Positions 23,099 to 34,123 of a stretch of DNA of 64,000 bases are shown here, piece after piece. Both the position numbers and the translations under genes were made by a program. The first letter of the stretch is position 1. Each line of letters opens with the position of its first letter. The notes under the pieces are model-generated. The model was not told where the DNA came from, made no database searches, and was given only the letters and a program-made list of their open reading frames with translations. The stretch covers positions 16,357,001 through 16,421,000 of the forward strand of contig NC_081815.1 in NCBI RefSeq assembly GCF_030704535.1, in the 5' to 3' direction. This DNA comes from Vitis vinifera (taxonomy: Eukaryota; Streptophyta; Magnoliopsida; Vitales; Vitaceae).

Positions 23099-24637
23099 AT
23101 GCCCTATTGGATTAGGGACCAAGAGGGAAGATTAGTAAGGATTGAGAATCCTCAAGACACAGAGTTGGATATCTGTGTAAATATCATGGACCCTCCACCA
23201 GAGGATCAGAATTCTCAACAAGGACAAGGGGGTAATCCCAATGCATACCTATCCATGAGGGATAGAATGCATCCCCCAAGGATGAGTGCACCCTCATGCA
23301 TCCTGCCCCCTCTTGAGCAGTTGGTTATAAGGCCCCATATTGTGCCCCTCCTACCAACTTTCCATGGAATGGAGAGTGAGAATCCATATTCTCACATTAA
23401 GGAGTTTGAGGAGGTGTGTAATACCTTTAGAGAGGGAGGGGCTTCAATAGATTTTATGAGACTCAAGCTATTCCCTTTCACTTTAAAGGACAAGGCAAAA
23501 ATATGGCTTAATTCTTTAAGGCCAAGAAGCATAAGGAATTGGGTGGATCTTCAGGCTGAGTTTTTGAAAAAAATTTTCCCCACCCATAGGACCAATGGGT
23601 TGAAAATACAAATCTCAAATTTTTCTGCTAAAGAAAATGAGAAGTTTCATGAGTGTTGGGAAAGGTATATGGAAGCCATCAATGCTTGTCCTCATCATGG
23701 TTTCGATACATGGCTCCTAGTGAGCTATTTTTATGATGGAATGTCTTCTTCTATGAAGCAAATTCTTGAAACCATGTGTGGGGGAGATTTTATGAGTAAG
23801 AATCCTGAAGAAGCCATGGACTTTTTAAGTTACGTGGCTGAGGTGTCAAGAGGATGGGATGAGCCCAACTCAAGAGAGAAAGGAAAGTTTCCCTCTCAAC
23901 AAACCCAAAATCCAAAGGCTGGAATGTACATGTTGAGTGAAGACGTGGACATGAAAGCTAAAGTGGCAACATTAGCTAGGAGGTTGGAAGAACTTGAATT
24001 GAAAAAGATACATGAAGTCCAAGCTATATCCGATACCCAAGTCCATGTCATGCCATGCACCATTTGTCAATCATGTGATCATGTGGTAGATGAGTGTCCA
24101 ACCATGCCAGCTGTGAGAGAGATGTTAGGTGATCAAGTAAATGTTGTGGGGCAATTTAGGCCCAACAACAGTGCATCCTATGGTAACACCTATAATTCAA
24201 GCTGGAGAAACCACCCAAATTTTTCTTGGAAACCAAGACCACCTCCATACCAACCACAAGGCCAAACCCAAGCACCTCAACAACCATCTTCAATGGAGCA
24301 AGCCATTGTGAACCTAAGTAAAGTCATGGGTGACTTTGTGGGTGAACAAAAGGCAATTAACTCCCAATTGCATCAAAAGATTGAAAATGTTGAGAGTTCT
24401 CAAATTAAAAGAATGGAGGGGATCCAAAATGATCTATCTCAGAAGATAGATAATATTCAGTACTCCATCTCTAGGCTTACCAACCTAAACACAGTGATTG
24501 AGAAGGGAAAGTTCCCCTCTCAACCAAGCCAAAATCCCAAGGGTGTTCATGAAGTTGAAACCCAAGATGGTGAGTCTTCAAATTTGAGAGAGGTCAAAGC
24601 TGTGATCACTTTGAGAAGTGGGAAGGAGGTTGATTAA
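23099..24637 (+). CDS. gag: Gag polyprotein of the Athila-like element
   Basis: This is the structural capsid protein that packages element RNA in the cytoplasm. It is about 512 residues from the ATG at 23099. A retrotransposon Gag domain spans roughly residues 80-240 (PTFHGMESENPYSHIKEFEEVC, WLNSLRPRSIRNW, HECWERYMEAINACPHHG). A zinc knuckle of form CX2CX4HX4C lies near residues 320-333 (CTICQSCDHVVDEC). Then comes a P/Q-rich stretch and a coiled-coil-like region (about 400-470). The frame ends in TAA at 24635-24637 after VTLRSGKEVD. Translation downstream of that stop stays in the same frame into protease, so I read the TAA as a nonsense mutation in a once continuous gag-pol. Programmed readthrough is possible but unsupported. 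Confidence 0.93.
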   Translation: MPYWIRDQEGRLVRIENPQDTELDICVNIMDPPPEDQNSQQGQGGNPNAYLSMRDRMHPPRMSAPSCILPPLEQLVIRPHIVPLLPTFHGMESENPYSHIKEFEEVCNTFREGGASIDFMRLKLFPFTLKDKAKIWLNSLRPRSIRNWVDLQAEFLKKIFPTHRTNGLKIQISNFSAKENEKFHECWERYMEAINACPHHGFDTWLLVSYFYDGMSSSMKQILETMCGGDFMSKNPEEAMDFLSYVAEVSRGWDEPNSREKGKFPSQQTQNPKAGMYMLSEDVDMKAKVATLARRLEELELKKIHEVQAISDTQVHVMPCTICQSCDHVVDECPTMPAVREMLGDQVNVVGQFRPNNSASYGNTYNSSWRNHPNFSWKPRPPPYQPQGQTQAPQQPSSMEQAIVNLSKVMGDFVGEQKAINSQLHQKIENVESSQIKRMEGIQNDLSQKIDNIQYSISRLTNLNTVIEKGKFPSQPSQNPKGVHEVETQDGESSNLREVKAVITLRSGKEVD

Positions 24638-27600
24638 CCCTTACCTAACGTGGGCCCTGATGAAGAACTTAGATCAAAGAAACCCTTGACTAAAGAGGGC
24701 AAAAACCAAGAAGAGCAGAGTGGGAAGAAAAGTGCATCCAAATCAAGCATTGAAGAAGAACCAAGGATAGTGATTAAGGAGGATATGATGAAGAAACATA
24801 TGCCTCCTCCTTTTCCTCAAGCTTTACATGGAAAGAAAGAAATCAAGAATTCATCAGAAATTCTTGAAGTGCTGAGGCAAGTGAAGGTGAATATACCTTT
24901 ACTTGATATGATCAAGCAAGTCCCCACATATGCAAAGTTTCTAAAGGACTTATGCACAGTCAAGAGAGGTTTACAGGTGACAAAGAATGCATTCCTCTCT
25001 GAGCAAGTGAGTGCTATCATTCAGAGTAAGTCCCCAGTTAAGTATAAAGATCCGGGATGTCCCACCATATCAGTCAACATTGGAGGGACACATGTGGAAA
25101 AAGCTTTATTAGATTTGGGAGCAAGTGTGAATTTGCTCCCATACTCTGTCTATAAACAACTGGGACTTGGAGGATTAAAGCCTACAACCATGACCCTCTC
25201 TTTAGCTGATAGGTCAGTCAAAATCCCAAGGAGAGTGATAGAGGATGTTCTAGTTCAAGTGGACAAATTCTACTATCCTGTGGATTTTGTGGTGCTTGAT
25301 ACTGATTCCTCTGTCAAGGAAGAAAATTATGTGCCAATCATCCTAGGGAGACATTTTCTAGCTACCTCAAATGCCATCGTTAACTGTAGGAATGGGGTGA
25401 TGCAGCTCACATTTGGAAACATGACTTTGGAAGTAAACATATTCCACTTATGTAAGAAGCATCTTTACCCTGAAGAGGAAGAAGGATTTGGGGAAGTATG
25501 CTTGATCAACACTTTGGTTGAAGAGCACTGTGACAAGAGTTTGGAGGAGAGCTTGAATGAAAACTTGGAAGTCCTTGAAGATGGGTTCCCTGAACCCTCT
25601 GATGTGCTAGCCATTATGTCTCCTTGGAGGAGACGGGAAGAGATCTTACCACTGTTCAACCAGGAAGACTCACAAGGAGTTGCTGTGGAGGACCCTCCAA
25701 AGCTTATTTTAAAGCCACTTCCTGTGGAGTTGAAGTATGCATACTTGGAGGATGATGAGAAATGTCCAGTGGTGGTTTCCTCAACCCTCACTAGTGATCA
25801 AGAGGATAGTCTTTTAAGAGTCCTCAGAAAATGTAAAAAAGCCATTGGATGGCAAATTTCTGATCTGAAAGGGATTAGCCCTTTGGTGTGCACCCACCAT
25901 ATTTATATGGAGGAAGATGCAAAACCAGTGAGGCAACCCCAAAGGAGACTGAATCCTCACATGCAAGAGGTGGTGAGAAGTGAAGTTTTGAAGCTACTTC
26001 AAGCTGGGATCATCTATCCCATTTCAGATAGCTTGTGGGTGAGTCCCACCCAAGTAGTCCCAAAGAAATCTGGAATCACTGTGATCCAGAATGAGAAAGG
26101 GGAGGAAGTCTCTACACGTCCTACTTCAGGATGGAGGGTGTGTATAGACTATAGGAGGTTGAATTCAGTAACTAGGAAGGACCATTTTCCACTGCCTTTC
26201 ATGGACCAAGTCCTTGAGAGAGTCTCAGGACATCCTTTCTATTGTTTTCTAGATGGTTATTCAGGGTACTTCCAAATAGAAATTGATTTGGAAGATCAAG
26301 AGAAAACAACCTTCACTTGTCCTTTTGGTACTTTTGCATATAGGAGAATGCCCTTTGGTCTATGTAATGCTCCTGCAACTTTCCAAAGATGCATGCTAAG
26401 CATCTTCAGTGATATGGTTGAACGTATCATGGAAGTTTTCATGGATGATATCACTGTATATGGAAGTTCCTATGAGGAGTGTTTATTGCATTTAGAAGCT
26501 GTTCTCCATAGATGTATAGAGAAAGAACTAGTGCTAAATTGGGAGAAGTGCCACTTTATGGTACAAAAAGGAATTGTCTTAGGACATATCATCTCCAAAA
26601 ATGGCATTGAGGTAGATAAGGCTAAGGTGGAGCTGATTGTTAAGTTGCCACCTCCCACAAATGTTAAAGGAATTAGGCAATTCCTTGGACATGCCGGGTT
26701 CTATAGGAGGTTCATTAAGGATTTTTCAAAAATCTCAAAACCTCTGTGTGAGCTTTTGGTAAAGGATGCCAAATTTGTGTGGGATGAGAAGTGTCAGAAA
26801 AGTTTTGAGGAATTGAAACAATTCCTCACAACTGCACCAATAGTTAGAGCCCCAAATTGGAAATTACCTTTTGAGGTAATGTGTGATTCAAGTGATCTTG
26901 CTATGGGGGCTGTTTTAGGGCAAAGAGAAGATGGAAAGCCCTATGTGATCTATTATGCAAGTAGAACTTTGAATGAGGCTCAAAAGAACTACACAACTAC
27001 TGAGAAGGAGTTGTTGGCAGTATTTTTTGCCTTGGATAAGTTTCGTGCTTATTTAGTAGGGTCCTCCATAGTGGTGTTCACTGACCATTCTGCTTTGAAG
27101 TACTTGCTAACCAAGCAGGATGCCAAGGCAAGATTGATAAGATGGATTCTTTTGCTCCAAGAATTCAATCTCCAAATCAGGGATAAAAAGGGGGTAGAAA
27201 ATGTGGTAGCTGACCACTTATCTAGACTTGTGATAGCACATGACTCACATGATCTGCCTATTAATGATGACTTCCCTGAGGAGTCTCTCATGTTAGTAGA
27301 TATAGCTCCATGGTATTCTCACATTGCAAACTTTTTGGTTACTAGAGAAGTACCAAGTGAGTGGAGTGCTCAAGACAAGAGGCATTTCTTGGCTAAGATC
27401 CATGCCTATTATTGGGAGGAACCTTTTCTTTTCAAATATTGTGCAGATCAAATTATAAGGAAATGTGTTCCTGAGCAAGAGCAATCGGGAATTCTTTCCC
27501 ATTGCCATGATAGTGCTTGTGGAGGTCATTTCGCCTCCCAGAAAATAGCTATGAAAGTGATCCAATCAGGCTTTTGGTGGCCCTCTCTTTTCAAGGATGC

Positions 27601-28369
27601 CCATTCTATGTGTAAGGCATGTGATCGGTGTCAAAGGCTTGGTAAGCTGACACGCCGAAATATGATGCCCTTGAACCCCATCTTAATAGTGGATATCTTT
27701 GATGTCTGGGGTATAGACTTTATGGGACCATTTCCAATGTCATTTGGACATTCCTACATCTTGGTAGGAGTGGATTATGTCTCTAAGTGGGTAGAGGCAA
27801 TCCCATGTAGGAACAATGATCATAAGGTGGTACTTAAATTCCTCAAGGACAACATCTTTGCAAGATTTGGAGTGCCAAAGGCCCTTATAAGTGACGGGGG
27901 AACCCACTTTTGCAATAAACCTTTTGAGACTCTTCTAGCCAAGTATGGGGTTAAGCATAAAGTAGCTACACCTTATCACCCTCAAACTAGTGGCCAAGTT
28001 GAGTTAGCCAACCGTGAGATCAAGAATATATTGATGAAGGTGGTCAATGTGAATAGGAAGGATTGGTCTATCAAGCTCCTGGATTCCTTATGGGCTTATA
28101 GGACCGCTTACAAGACCATTCTAGGAATGTCTCCCTTTCGCCTTGTTTATGGAAAAGCGTGTCATCTTCCAGTAGAGATTGAGTATAAAGCATGGTGGGC
28201 AATCAAAAAGCTCAACATGGATTTGACAAGAGCCGGGTTAAAGAGATGTTTGGATTTGAATGAATTGGAGGAAATGAGGAATGATGCATACCTCAATTCA
28301 AAAATTGCCAAAGCAAGATTGAAAAAATGGCATGATCAGTTGGTAAATCAGAAAAATTTTACCAAATGA
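24638..28369 (+). CDS. pol: Pol polyprotein (protease, RT, RNase H, integrase), 3' truncated
   Basis: It is in frame with gag after the TAA and has no obvious own start (the first in-frame candidate is GTG at 24650). Domains in order: aspartic protease with [13 protein letters not shown] near 25105; reverse transcriptase with the catalytic FMDD at 26438-26449, a form common in this clade. RNase H ([43 protein letters not shown]) spans 26875-27230. Integrase has an HHCC zinc finger ([18 protein letters not shown]) at about 27500-27635. Its catalytic D-D-E residues lie in [18 protein letters not shown] and ANREIKN at about 27707-28030. The frame ends in TGA at 28367-28369, and integrase C-terminal sequence continues in the same frame beyond it. 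Apart from the stops it has no frameshift. Confidence 0.95.
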   Translation, partial: PLPNVGPDEELRSKKPLTKEGKNQEEQSGKKSASKSSIEEEPRIVIKEDMMKKHMPPPFPQALHGKKEIKNSSEILEVLRQVKVNIPLLDMIKQVPTYAKFLKDLCTVKRGLQVTKNAFLSEQVSAIIQSKSPVKYKDPGCPTISVNIGGTHVEKALLDLGASVNLLPYSVYKQLGLGGLKPTTMTLSLADRSVKIPRRVIEDVLVQVDKFYYPVDFVVLDTDSSVKEENYVPIILGRHFLATSNAIVNCRNGVMQLTFGNMTLEVNIFHLCKKHLYPEEEEGFGEVCLINTLVEEHCDKSLEESLNENLEVLEDGFPEPSDVLAIMSPWRRREEILPLFNQEDSQGVAVEDPPKLILKPLPVELKYAYLEDDEKCPVVVSSTLTSDQEDSLLRVLRKCKKAIGWQISDLKGISPLVCTHHIYMEEDAKPVRQPQRRLNPHMQEVVRSEVLKLLQAGIIYPISDSLWVSPTQVVPKKSGITVIQNEKGEEVSTRPTSGWRVCIDYRRLNSVTRKDHFPLPFMDQVLERVSGHPFYCFLDGYSGYFQIEIDLEDQEKTTFTCPFGTFAYRRMPFGLCNAPATFQRCMLSIFSDMVERIMEVFMDDITVYGSSYEECLLHLEAVLHRCIEKELVLNWEKCHFMVQKGIVLGHIISKNGIEVDKAKVELIVKLPPPTNVKGIRQFLGHAGFYRRFIKDFSKISKPLCELLVKDAKFVWDEKCQKSFEELKQFLTTAPIVRAPNWKLPFEVMCDSSDLAMGAVLGQREDGKPYVIYYASRTLNEAQKNYTTTEKELLAVFFALDKFRAYLVGSSIVVFTDHSALKYLLTKQDAKARLIRWILLLQEFNLQIRDKKGVENVVADHLSRLVIAHDSHDLPINDDFPEESLMLVDIAPWYSHIANFLVTREVPSEWSAQDKRHFLAKIHAYYWEEPFLFKYCADQIIRKCVPEQEQSGILSHCHDSACGGHFASQKIAMKVIQSGFWWPSLFKDAHSMCKACDRCQRLGKLTRRNMMPLNPILIVDIFDVWGIDFMGPFPMSFGHSYILVGVDYVSKWVEAIPCRNNDHKVVLKFLKDNIFARFGVPKALISDGGTHFCNKPFETLLAKYGVKHKVATPYHPQTSGQVELANREIKNILMKVVNVNRKDWSIKLLDSLWAYRTAYKTILGMSPFRLVYGKACHLPVEIEYKAWWAIKKLNMDLTRAGLKRCLDLNELEEMRNDAYLNSKIAKARLKKWHDQLVNQKNFTK

Positions 28370-28600
28370 CAAAAAGTTTTGCTTTATGACTCTAAACTTC
28401 ATCTCTTTCCAGGAAAATTGAAATCCAGGTGGACGGGTCCTTTCATAATTCATGAAGTGCATCCCAACGGAGTGGTGGAAATATTCAATCCCACAGGCAA
28501 TCAAACCTTCAAAGTCAATGGCCATCGTCTCAAGCCATTTATAGAGCCTTACAGTACAGACAAGGAGGAGATCAACCTCCTTGAACCACCACAACTCTGA
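28370..28600 (+). pseudogene. Integrase C-terminal GPF module, cut off by a stop
   Basis: The same frame continues after the TGA as [20 protein letters not shown]. It carries the GPF/Y motif of Ty3/gypsy integrases and ends [10 protein letters not shown] followed by a short tail and TGA at 28598. This module is not translated with the catalytic core unless the TGA is read through. I regard the TGA as a recent point mutation. Confidence 0.85.
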
Positions 28601-28837
28601 GGGAAAGCAGGGTATCATGGGCTAAATAAGTCCATGAATTTTTTGTTATAGTTTTATAGTTATATCATTAATTTTATTTCTTTTTATTATAATTTTCTCC
28701 TAATCTTAGTTTATATTGTCTTAATTCAAGTTAATTTTGATGATAAATTTCAGAAAAAAATCATGAAAGATGGGGAGAGCTCGTCAAAAGCAGCCAAGGG
28801 GAGAAAAACCAAGGAAACAGAGCACCTAATTTCAAAG
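28601..28837 (+). other. Spacer between pol and word array
   Basis: AT-rich non-coding spacer. I see no motif in it. Confidence 0.4.
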
Positions 28838-29276
28838 TGCCAAATTTTCGCACACCTGATTTCAAGGTGCGAAAATTTCGCACACCCAATACCAAGGTGC
28901 GAAATCCTTGGACCAAAGGAAGAAGATTTCGCACACCCCTACCTCAAGGTGTGAAATCAATTTCAAGGTGCGAAATCCATTTTCAAGGTGCGAATTTCCT
29001 AAAATCCAATTTCGCACACCACTGTGTAAGGTGCGAAAATTTTCGCACGATGCGAAATCCTCTCCTGGCACACGTGTGCAAATTTCGCACACCTCAAGCT
29101 CATTTTCGCACGGTGCGAAACAGTGTGCGAAAATTTCGCACACCACTATTCAAGGTGCGAAAATTTCGCACACCTCCTTTTAAGGTGCGAAATCCTCAGC
29201 AAAAAGGGTGCCATTTTCGCACACCCAATTCCAAGGTGCGAAATGGACAGACCAAGGTGCGAAAATTTCGCACGGT
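28838..29276 (+). repeat. Array of self-complementary TTTCGCAC / GTGCGAAA words
   Basis: In about 440 bases I count 11 copies of TTTCGCAC and about 11 copies of GTGCGAA, its reverse complement, plus a few one-base variants. They often alternate as TTTCGCACACC, a spacer of about 5-17 bases, then AAGGTGCGAAA. Back-to-back pairs read GTGCGAAAATTTCGCAC. The spacers differ. The same words occur in both LTRs of this element. An open frame at 28837-29286 runs through the array as FRTP and KVRKF repeats, but other frames are open as well, so I do not call a protein. Confidence 0.95.
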
Positions 29277-29512
29277 AAAATTCTAAGTTCTAAAAATTTA
29301 AAACGGACTTTTAAATTAAAATTTTACCCCCGAAATTGTGCCTAACGTCCAAAAACGACTTTTCGACTGCCTTGGAAAATTTTAAAGCATCAAAAATCCC
29401 TTAAACCTCAGTCCTATATAAACCTTTGAGGTCCAGAAGCTCAAAGGACTCCCCCACCTGTCAGCTGAAAAGCCTCTGGAACCTCGAGCACCCACATTCC
29501 GTCATTTCGGCC

Positions 29513-31162
29513 ATGGTGAAGACCAGAGGAGGCCTTTCCGCCTCCCCATCCTCACCGACCCCTCGACCACAGCGAGCTGCCATGGGAGCCGCACCTTCAC
29601 CTCCTGTTCAGGCCCCGGCCATTCCCCCATCTGAGGGGGAAGTTCCTTCTCAGCGCCGATACCCCACCCGGAGGCCACCCACGGAACCTGTGCCACCAGC
29701 CGAGCAAGCCGCGAGCTCTGTTTCTCGGCCCCCTGCGAAGAGGACCAGGTTCTCGGGTCCTGGAGAGCCATCCCACGCACCTCAGCCAGAGCCAGCTACA
29801 GAGGAACCTCGGATTCCAGTGGACATGCCTCCCGAGGCCATTATCAGGTGTCCCATGATAGCTGGACCGCCGATTGAGGGTAACTTGGATTGCAGAGATA
29901 GATCATTTCATTCCGAGACCTACTTTGATATAGAGGCCCTCAGACAGCAGCCAGAGCTCAGAGATTCATTCCGACTGCTGCAGAGGTATCACATGGAGTC
30001 TTTTCTCACTCCTAGGCAATTCTACTATCCCATAGTAGTTATAGATTTTTATCAATCTATGACTACTCGAGGTCTCCGCAATCCTACCCTCATCCAGTTT
30101 ACTATAGACGAACGTCAGGGTGCCATTGGAGCTCGTCACATTGCTGAGGCCCTCCATATACCTTATGAGCCCGTGTTTCAGGCAGACTTCAGGGAGTGGT
30201 CCTCATTCTCTCAGAGTGACATGGTCCGCATTCTGTCCAGGGGGACTTCTACAGCCTCGGTATTGACCAGGAGAGAGCTTCCATCTGGGATGCTCCTCAT
30301 TGATGTGCTCCTGCGTGCCAACCTATTCCCCCTTCAGCATAAAGTTCAGAGGAGAGGAGCTATACTTGAGGCATTATTTAGGATTTCTGAGGGCTATTTC
30401 TTCGGCCCTCATCATTTGATTATGACTTCTCTTCTTCATTTTGAAGAGAAAGTCCATCAGAAGAAACTTCAGAGGGCAGATGGCATACCATTACTATTCC
30501 CGAGGCTCCTCTGCCAGATTTTAGAGCACTTGGGCTATCCTGAAGAGCCCCGTCTTGAGAGGCGCCGCCATTGCAGAGAGGATTTCTCTCTCGACAAATG
30601 GCATCACTTGGTAGCCTACTTTGCACCCGAGGGAGCACCAGCTGTGCCTGCACCTCCAGAGCTACCCCGAGATGAGCAGTTGCCTCAGGCCCAGCAGGAT
30701 GAGATTCTCACTGACACCACACCTCATGACCTTGCAGCACCCACCTCAGTGCACATGCCCGAAGGTATACATCCTTCTTCTCCTATCACTGCGGATGCTC
30801 CACCAGTCATGCTAGCTACTCCAGCTCCTCCTTCTTCACCTGAGCCCACTGTCACCGTTTCTCTTACGGAATTCAGAAGCTTAGTGCGTTCATTGCAGAC
30901 ACTGAACACTGCTCAGGATTCTATCATCCACCAGATAGCCACTATTCGTGCACACCAGGATCAGATCATTGCTACTCAGGCCCAGCATACCACGATCCTT
31001 CATCAGATTCAGCAGCATCTGAGTATGCAGGCTCCTCTTGGGCATGATAGGTCTGCACCATCCGAGCCTCTAGTGCCAGATGAGGAGAGCTTGCCAGCTG
31101 AGCAGCCCATACCAAAGGAGGAGACCAGAGCAGAGCCATCACATGACCCCCCTCATATCTGA
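29513..31162 (+). CDS. Athila-type third ORF in env position
   Basis: It is a 549-residue protein from ATG at 29513, in a good plant context (GCCATGG). The frame is open from 29426, but the 29 residues upstream look non-conserved. The first 130 residues are P/S/R-rich and disordered-looking (MVKTRGGLSASPSSPTPRP). About residues 140-370 form a compact region (FHSETYFDIEALRQQPELRD, FYYPIVVIDFYQSM, LPSGMLLIDVLLRANLFPLQH, FGPHHLIMTSLLHFEEK). I relate this region to the Athila ORF1-like plant retrotransposon family. A P-rich linker and a Q/H-rich heptad-like stretch (about 490-530) end it. I see no signal peptide or clear membrane segment, so an envelope role is not supported. Its function is unknown. 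It has no internal stop. Confidence 0.8.
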   Translation: MVKTRGGLSASPSSPTPRPQRAAMGAAPSPPVQAPAIPPSEGEVPSQRRYPTRRPPTEPVPPAEQAASSVSRPPAKRTRFSGPGEPSHAPQPEPATEEPRIPVDMPPEAIIRCPMIAGPPIEGNLDCRDRSFHSETYFDIEALRQQPELRDSFRLLQRYHMESFLTPRQFYYPIVVIDFYQSMTTRGLRNPTLIQFTIDERQGAIGARHIAEALHIPYEPVFQADFREWSSFSQSDMVRILSRGTSTASVLTRRELPSGMLLIDVLLRANLFPLQHKVQRRGAILEALFRISEGYFFGPHHLIMTSLLHFEEKVHQKKLQRADGIPLLFPRLLCQILEHLGYPEEPRLERRRHCREDFSLDKWHHLVAYFAPEGAPAVPAPPELPRDEQLPQAQQDEILTDTTPHDLAAPTSVHMPEGIHPSSPITADAPPVMLATPAPPSSPEPTVTVSLTEFRSLVRSLQTLNTAQDSIIHQIATIRAHQDQIIATQAQHTTILHQIQQHLSMQAPLGHDRSAPSEPLVPDEESLPAEQPIPKEETRAEPSHDPPHI

Positions 31163-32450
31163 TATTTTTATATTTTATTTGCTTTTTATATTAGACTTGT
31201 AAATCCCATCTTTTGCATGTGTTATAAACTGGGATTGGAAGTATTACTTGAAATCATACATTGTATATTTCTTTTACAAGTAATATATATATATATCCTT
31301 TTTTATTATATTCCCTTGTCTCATTACTCTTTTGTCTTTGCAACATGTGGTTTAAGGTACTCCATACGTTCAGACTTTGTCTCACTCAGGAGGTACCACT
31401 TCCTCCCTTTATTTTTAATCGCTTTTGAAACATTGAGGACAATGTTCAACTTGGTTGGGGGGAGAGTTGAGAAAGGAAGTTTTGTTGTTAATACTAAGTC
31501 ATTTTGATATTTTAGTTGATTTTTGCTTAAAATTTAAAATTTTTAAAAGTTTTTTGAATCATTCTCTATGGTTGTTAAAGATAATTTCTCAAAAATAAAA
31601 TAGGATAAGTCGAGTTTTAACTTAATTATTTAAGTCTTAGAGTTTGTTTTATGCTTTCAAAGTTGATAATCTATTGAAGCCTCTTTGATTTCAAACTTAC
31701 TTCTTCCATTTCAAGCTTTACACACACTGTGCACATTAGATCCCGGATATATGATGTAAAACTTTCTCACCTTCTAAGCTTAGGAAAATTTTGACTTGGT
31801 TCATTACTTAACCTCTCTTTAATAGTGTTGGGACACCTCATAAAGACCAATGAGTCTTTGAAAAAAAAAAAAAAAGAGAGAGAATAAGCTTCTATTCTTT
31901 CCTTAAAACCTAAGCATGATCCGAAGGGGTGGCGAAAGCCTTTAAAACCCGATGCCCTAAACCTTGATTGGTTGGGAGTCATCGATCCTCTGCTTGCTAC
32001 ATAGGTGAATTGGTTAAGATTAGTGAGTAAAAAGAATTGTGAATAAGAAGGTGTGTTCCTAACCTATTAAGAGTTGATTAATTTTGCCAATATTCAAGAA
32101 AAGCTTAGGTTGGAGGGTGAGGATAGTTGTATATACTATATCCGGAAGCTAATTTCATTAACACTTAGCTTATTATGGAAGAGTTTGATTTGAAACCTTG
32201 AGAGTTGAGATTCTTTTGATACTTAATTGCATAATCTCCACTCTTTGTACTTTTTGTTTAAGTTTAAACTTTGATAACTCCTATTGCATTTTGAATCTTC
32301 ATATCTTTAATTAGCCAGGTGAGATGAGTTTGGATATCAGTCATGCCTCTCAATTATTTTTTGGAATGAATTGCATGACCTCTTTTATATATATTATTAC
32401 GTTTCCTTAGTTTTTCTCTCCTTAATTGCTAAGGGACTAGCAATATGTCG
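31163..32450 (+). other. Non-coding 3' region of the gypsy element
   Basis: About 1.3 kb between the third ORF and the 3' LTR. It includes TTGGTTGGGGGGAG at about 31451, which resembles the terminal polypurine tract and may be an internal one. An A-run lies at 31861-31875. No coding sequence is recognised. Confidence 0.5.
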
Positions 32451-32461
32451 GTTGGGGGGAG
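32451..32461 (+). other. Polypurine tract before the 3' LTR
   Basis: GTTGGGGGGAG directly abuts the LTR start TGATTACTACTC. It is the expected priming site for plus-strand DNA. Confidence 0.85.
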
Positions 32462-34123
32462 TGATTACTACTCAAAACATGCTATTTTGTAGCTTGTAAT
32501 TAGCTCTTTTAAACACTCTTGAGTAGTAATTATTACCTTTTAACTCGATTAACATGTTAGGGACCCTTGCAATCAGATTTCTAACAATTGTGTTAAGTTT
32601 TGGTGCTTTTTGATAGCTTTAAGCCCACCAAAGCAATTTAAGAATGAGGGAGAGCTATTTATAGTTCATGGCAAAGCTTTTGGAAGCTTTGATTTTTGAA
32701 GAAATCAAGCTATGGAGCCTCATAATCCTTTGCCTTAGTCGTTCAAAGTTTACAAGGGAGAAACAATGGAGAAGAAGAAAACAGGGGATGAAAACAGGGG
32801 ACACAGCTGTAGTCTTTTAGTGCACTTTTGGAGCACTTCCCGAAGTCCATTATTTACATTCTATATACCATTTCGAAGCTCAAAAAGTCAAGAATCCAAT
32901 GGTTCAAACCACGTATGATTTGGAGCTGAAATGAGGAAGATATGGACTTAGGAAGACAACTGCATCAAGCTGAGGGACAATTTCGCACACCACTGTTTAA
33001 GGTGCGAAATCCTCAGTCCATTGTGCGAAAATTTCGCACACCTCAAACCAACATGCGAAATTGGAACTCAGCGTGCAAAAATTGGATATTTTTGCCAACT
33101 CTTTTTCTTCTGATATTTTTGTGTTTAAATTTCCATTTTCTCCTTGTATTCAGCCACTTATGTAATTCCTTAGCTAAGAAGTATCCAAGGAAGGGTAAAA
33201 TTACCTTCCTATATGAATTCTCTTGTAATCACTGAAAATCTATCTTTCGGGGAGTTTTCTCCAGGAGACCAATGTAAATTTGATACTGAGTGAAATACAG
33301 AGATCTCTTTTACTTTTATTTTTCTCTCTTCTATTTTCTATTTTCTTGCAAGCCAAACACCCTCTGAGGATGTTTTCCCATAGGATGAGAGGCTAAACAT
33401 TTAGTTTCTTGGAGTGAAGGAAGCTAGGTGAAAAGTCCAGATTAAAAGGTGGAAAGTTTCCGTGCATTGAATTCAGGTGGTTGGAGTCCATAAATGGTTT
33501 ATAAAGCCAAGGTTTTGCCTTAAATCCCTTAGAATCACTTTGACTGGCCAATACATGGTAAGCTTAAGGTCTCTGTGGATGCTTATTGCTAGATCCATAT
33601 CAGTCCATTAGTTATCATGTACGAGCCATTGGAAAGTGATTCAAGGTGATAGCCCATAGTGTCTTAAGCCATTAATGGACCTTGACTACCATCGCTAATG
33701 ACTTTTTATGGATTAAATCTTCATTGTCAAACCTATACCGGTTCGGGAAATAACTATAGGTTAAATCCCCAATGCGAGGAGAAAAATCCGGACTTTTCCA
33801 CTTTGCATCTGGAACTTGAACCTAGCAACCTTTAGCTCCGGAAGACTTTCTTTCTTCCACTTTTTACTTAGTTCTATGTGAGTTTAGTTTAAATCACCAC
33901 TTTCAAAACAATTTTATTTTCTTTTAAACTCTAAGTTTTTGATAAAGGAAATCATTAAATTCAATTCATAATCATGAGTATATCACTGGTAGAGTGAAAA
34001 CCCATCCCTGAGTTCGACCCTAGAACTGCTATACTATAGTAGCTTTGCTACGCCAGTATAAGGTCATAGGTTTTATAAATGTTTTTGATTAAAAGACCCG
34101 GCTGGGAATTCAAGCACGAATCA
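32462..34123 (+). repeat. 3' LTR of the Athila-like element
   Basis: It is 1662 bp, equal in length to the 5' LTR. Visible differences include A for T at LTR base 6, C for T in CATCCYTGAG, and G for A in TTCARGCACG near the end. It contains the same word pairs at about 32981-33042. Confidence 0.96.

Larger units (their letters stand above)
21206..34123 (+). mobile_element. Full-length Athila-like Ty3/gypsy retrotransposon, nested
   Basis: The element is 12,918 bp long with two 1662-bp LTRs, a tRNA-Asp-type primer site, a gag-pol reading frame, a third ORF in env position and a G-rich polypurine tract. A perfect 5-bp target duplication GTTAG is at 21201-21205 and 34124-34128. The two LTRs differ at about a dozen positions by eye, roughly 99.3% identity, which marks a young insertion. 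The domain order protease, RT, RNase H, integrase, with an extra ORF after pol, fits the Athila branch of Ty3/gypsy. The gag-pol frame has two stop codons, so this copy is probably not autonomous as sequenced. Confidence 0.96.

Noticed and set aside
28838-29276. CRISPR-like array
   Set aside because: Words are only 8-11 bases, occur in both orientations, have unequal spacers, and lie within a plant retrotransposon.
29426-29512. Upstream extension of the third ORF
   Set aside because: The frame is open, but the ATG at 29513 has a much better context and begins the compositionally coherent protein.
31451-31470. Start of another LTR after an internal polypurine tract
   Set aside because: The G-rich tract resembles the terminal one, but no LTR start follows it.
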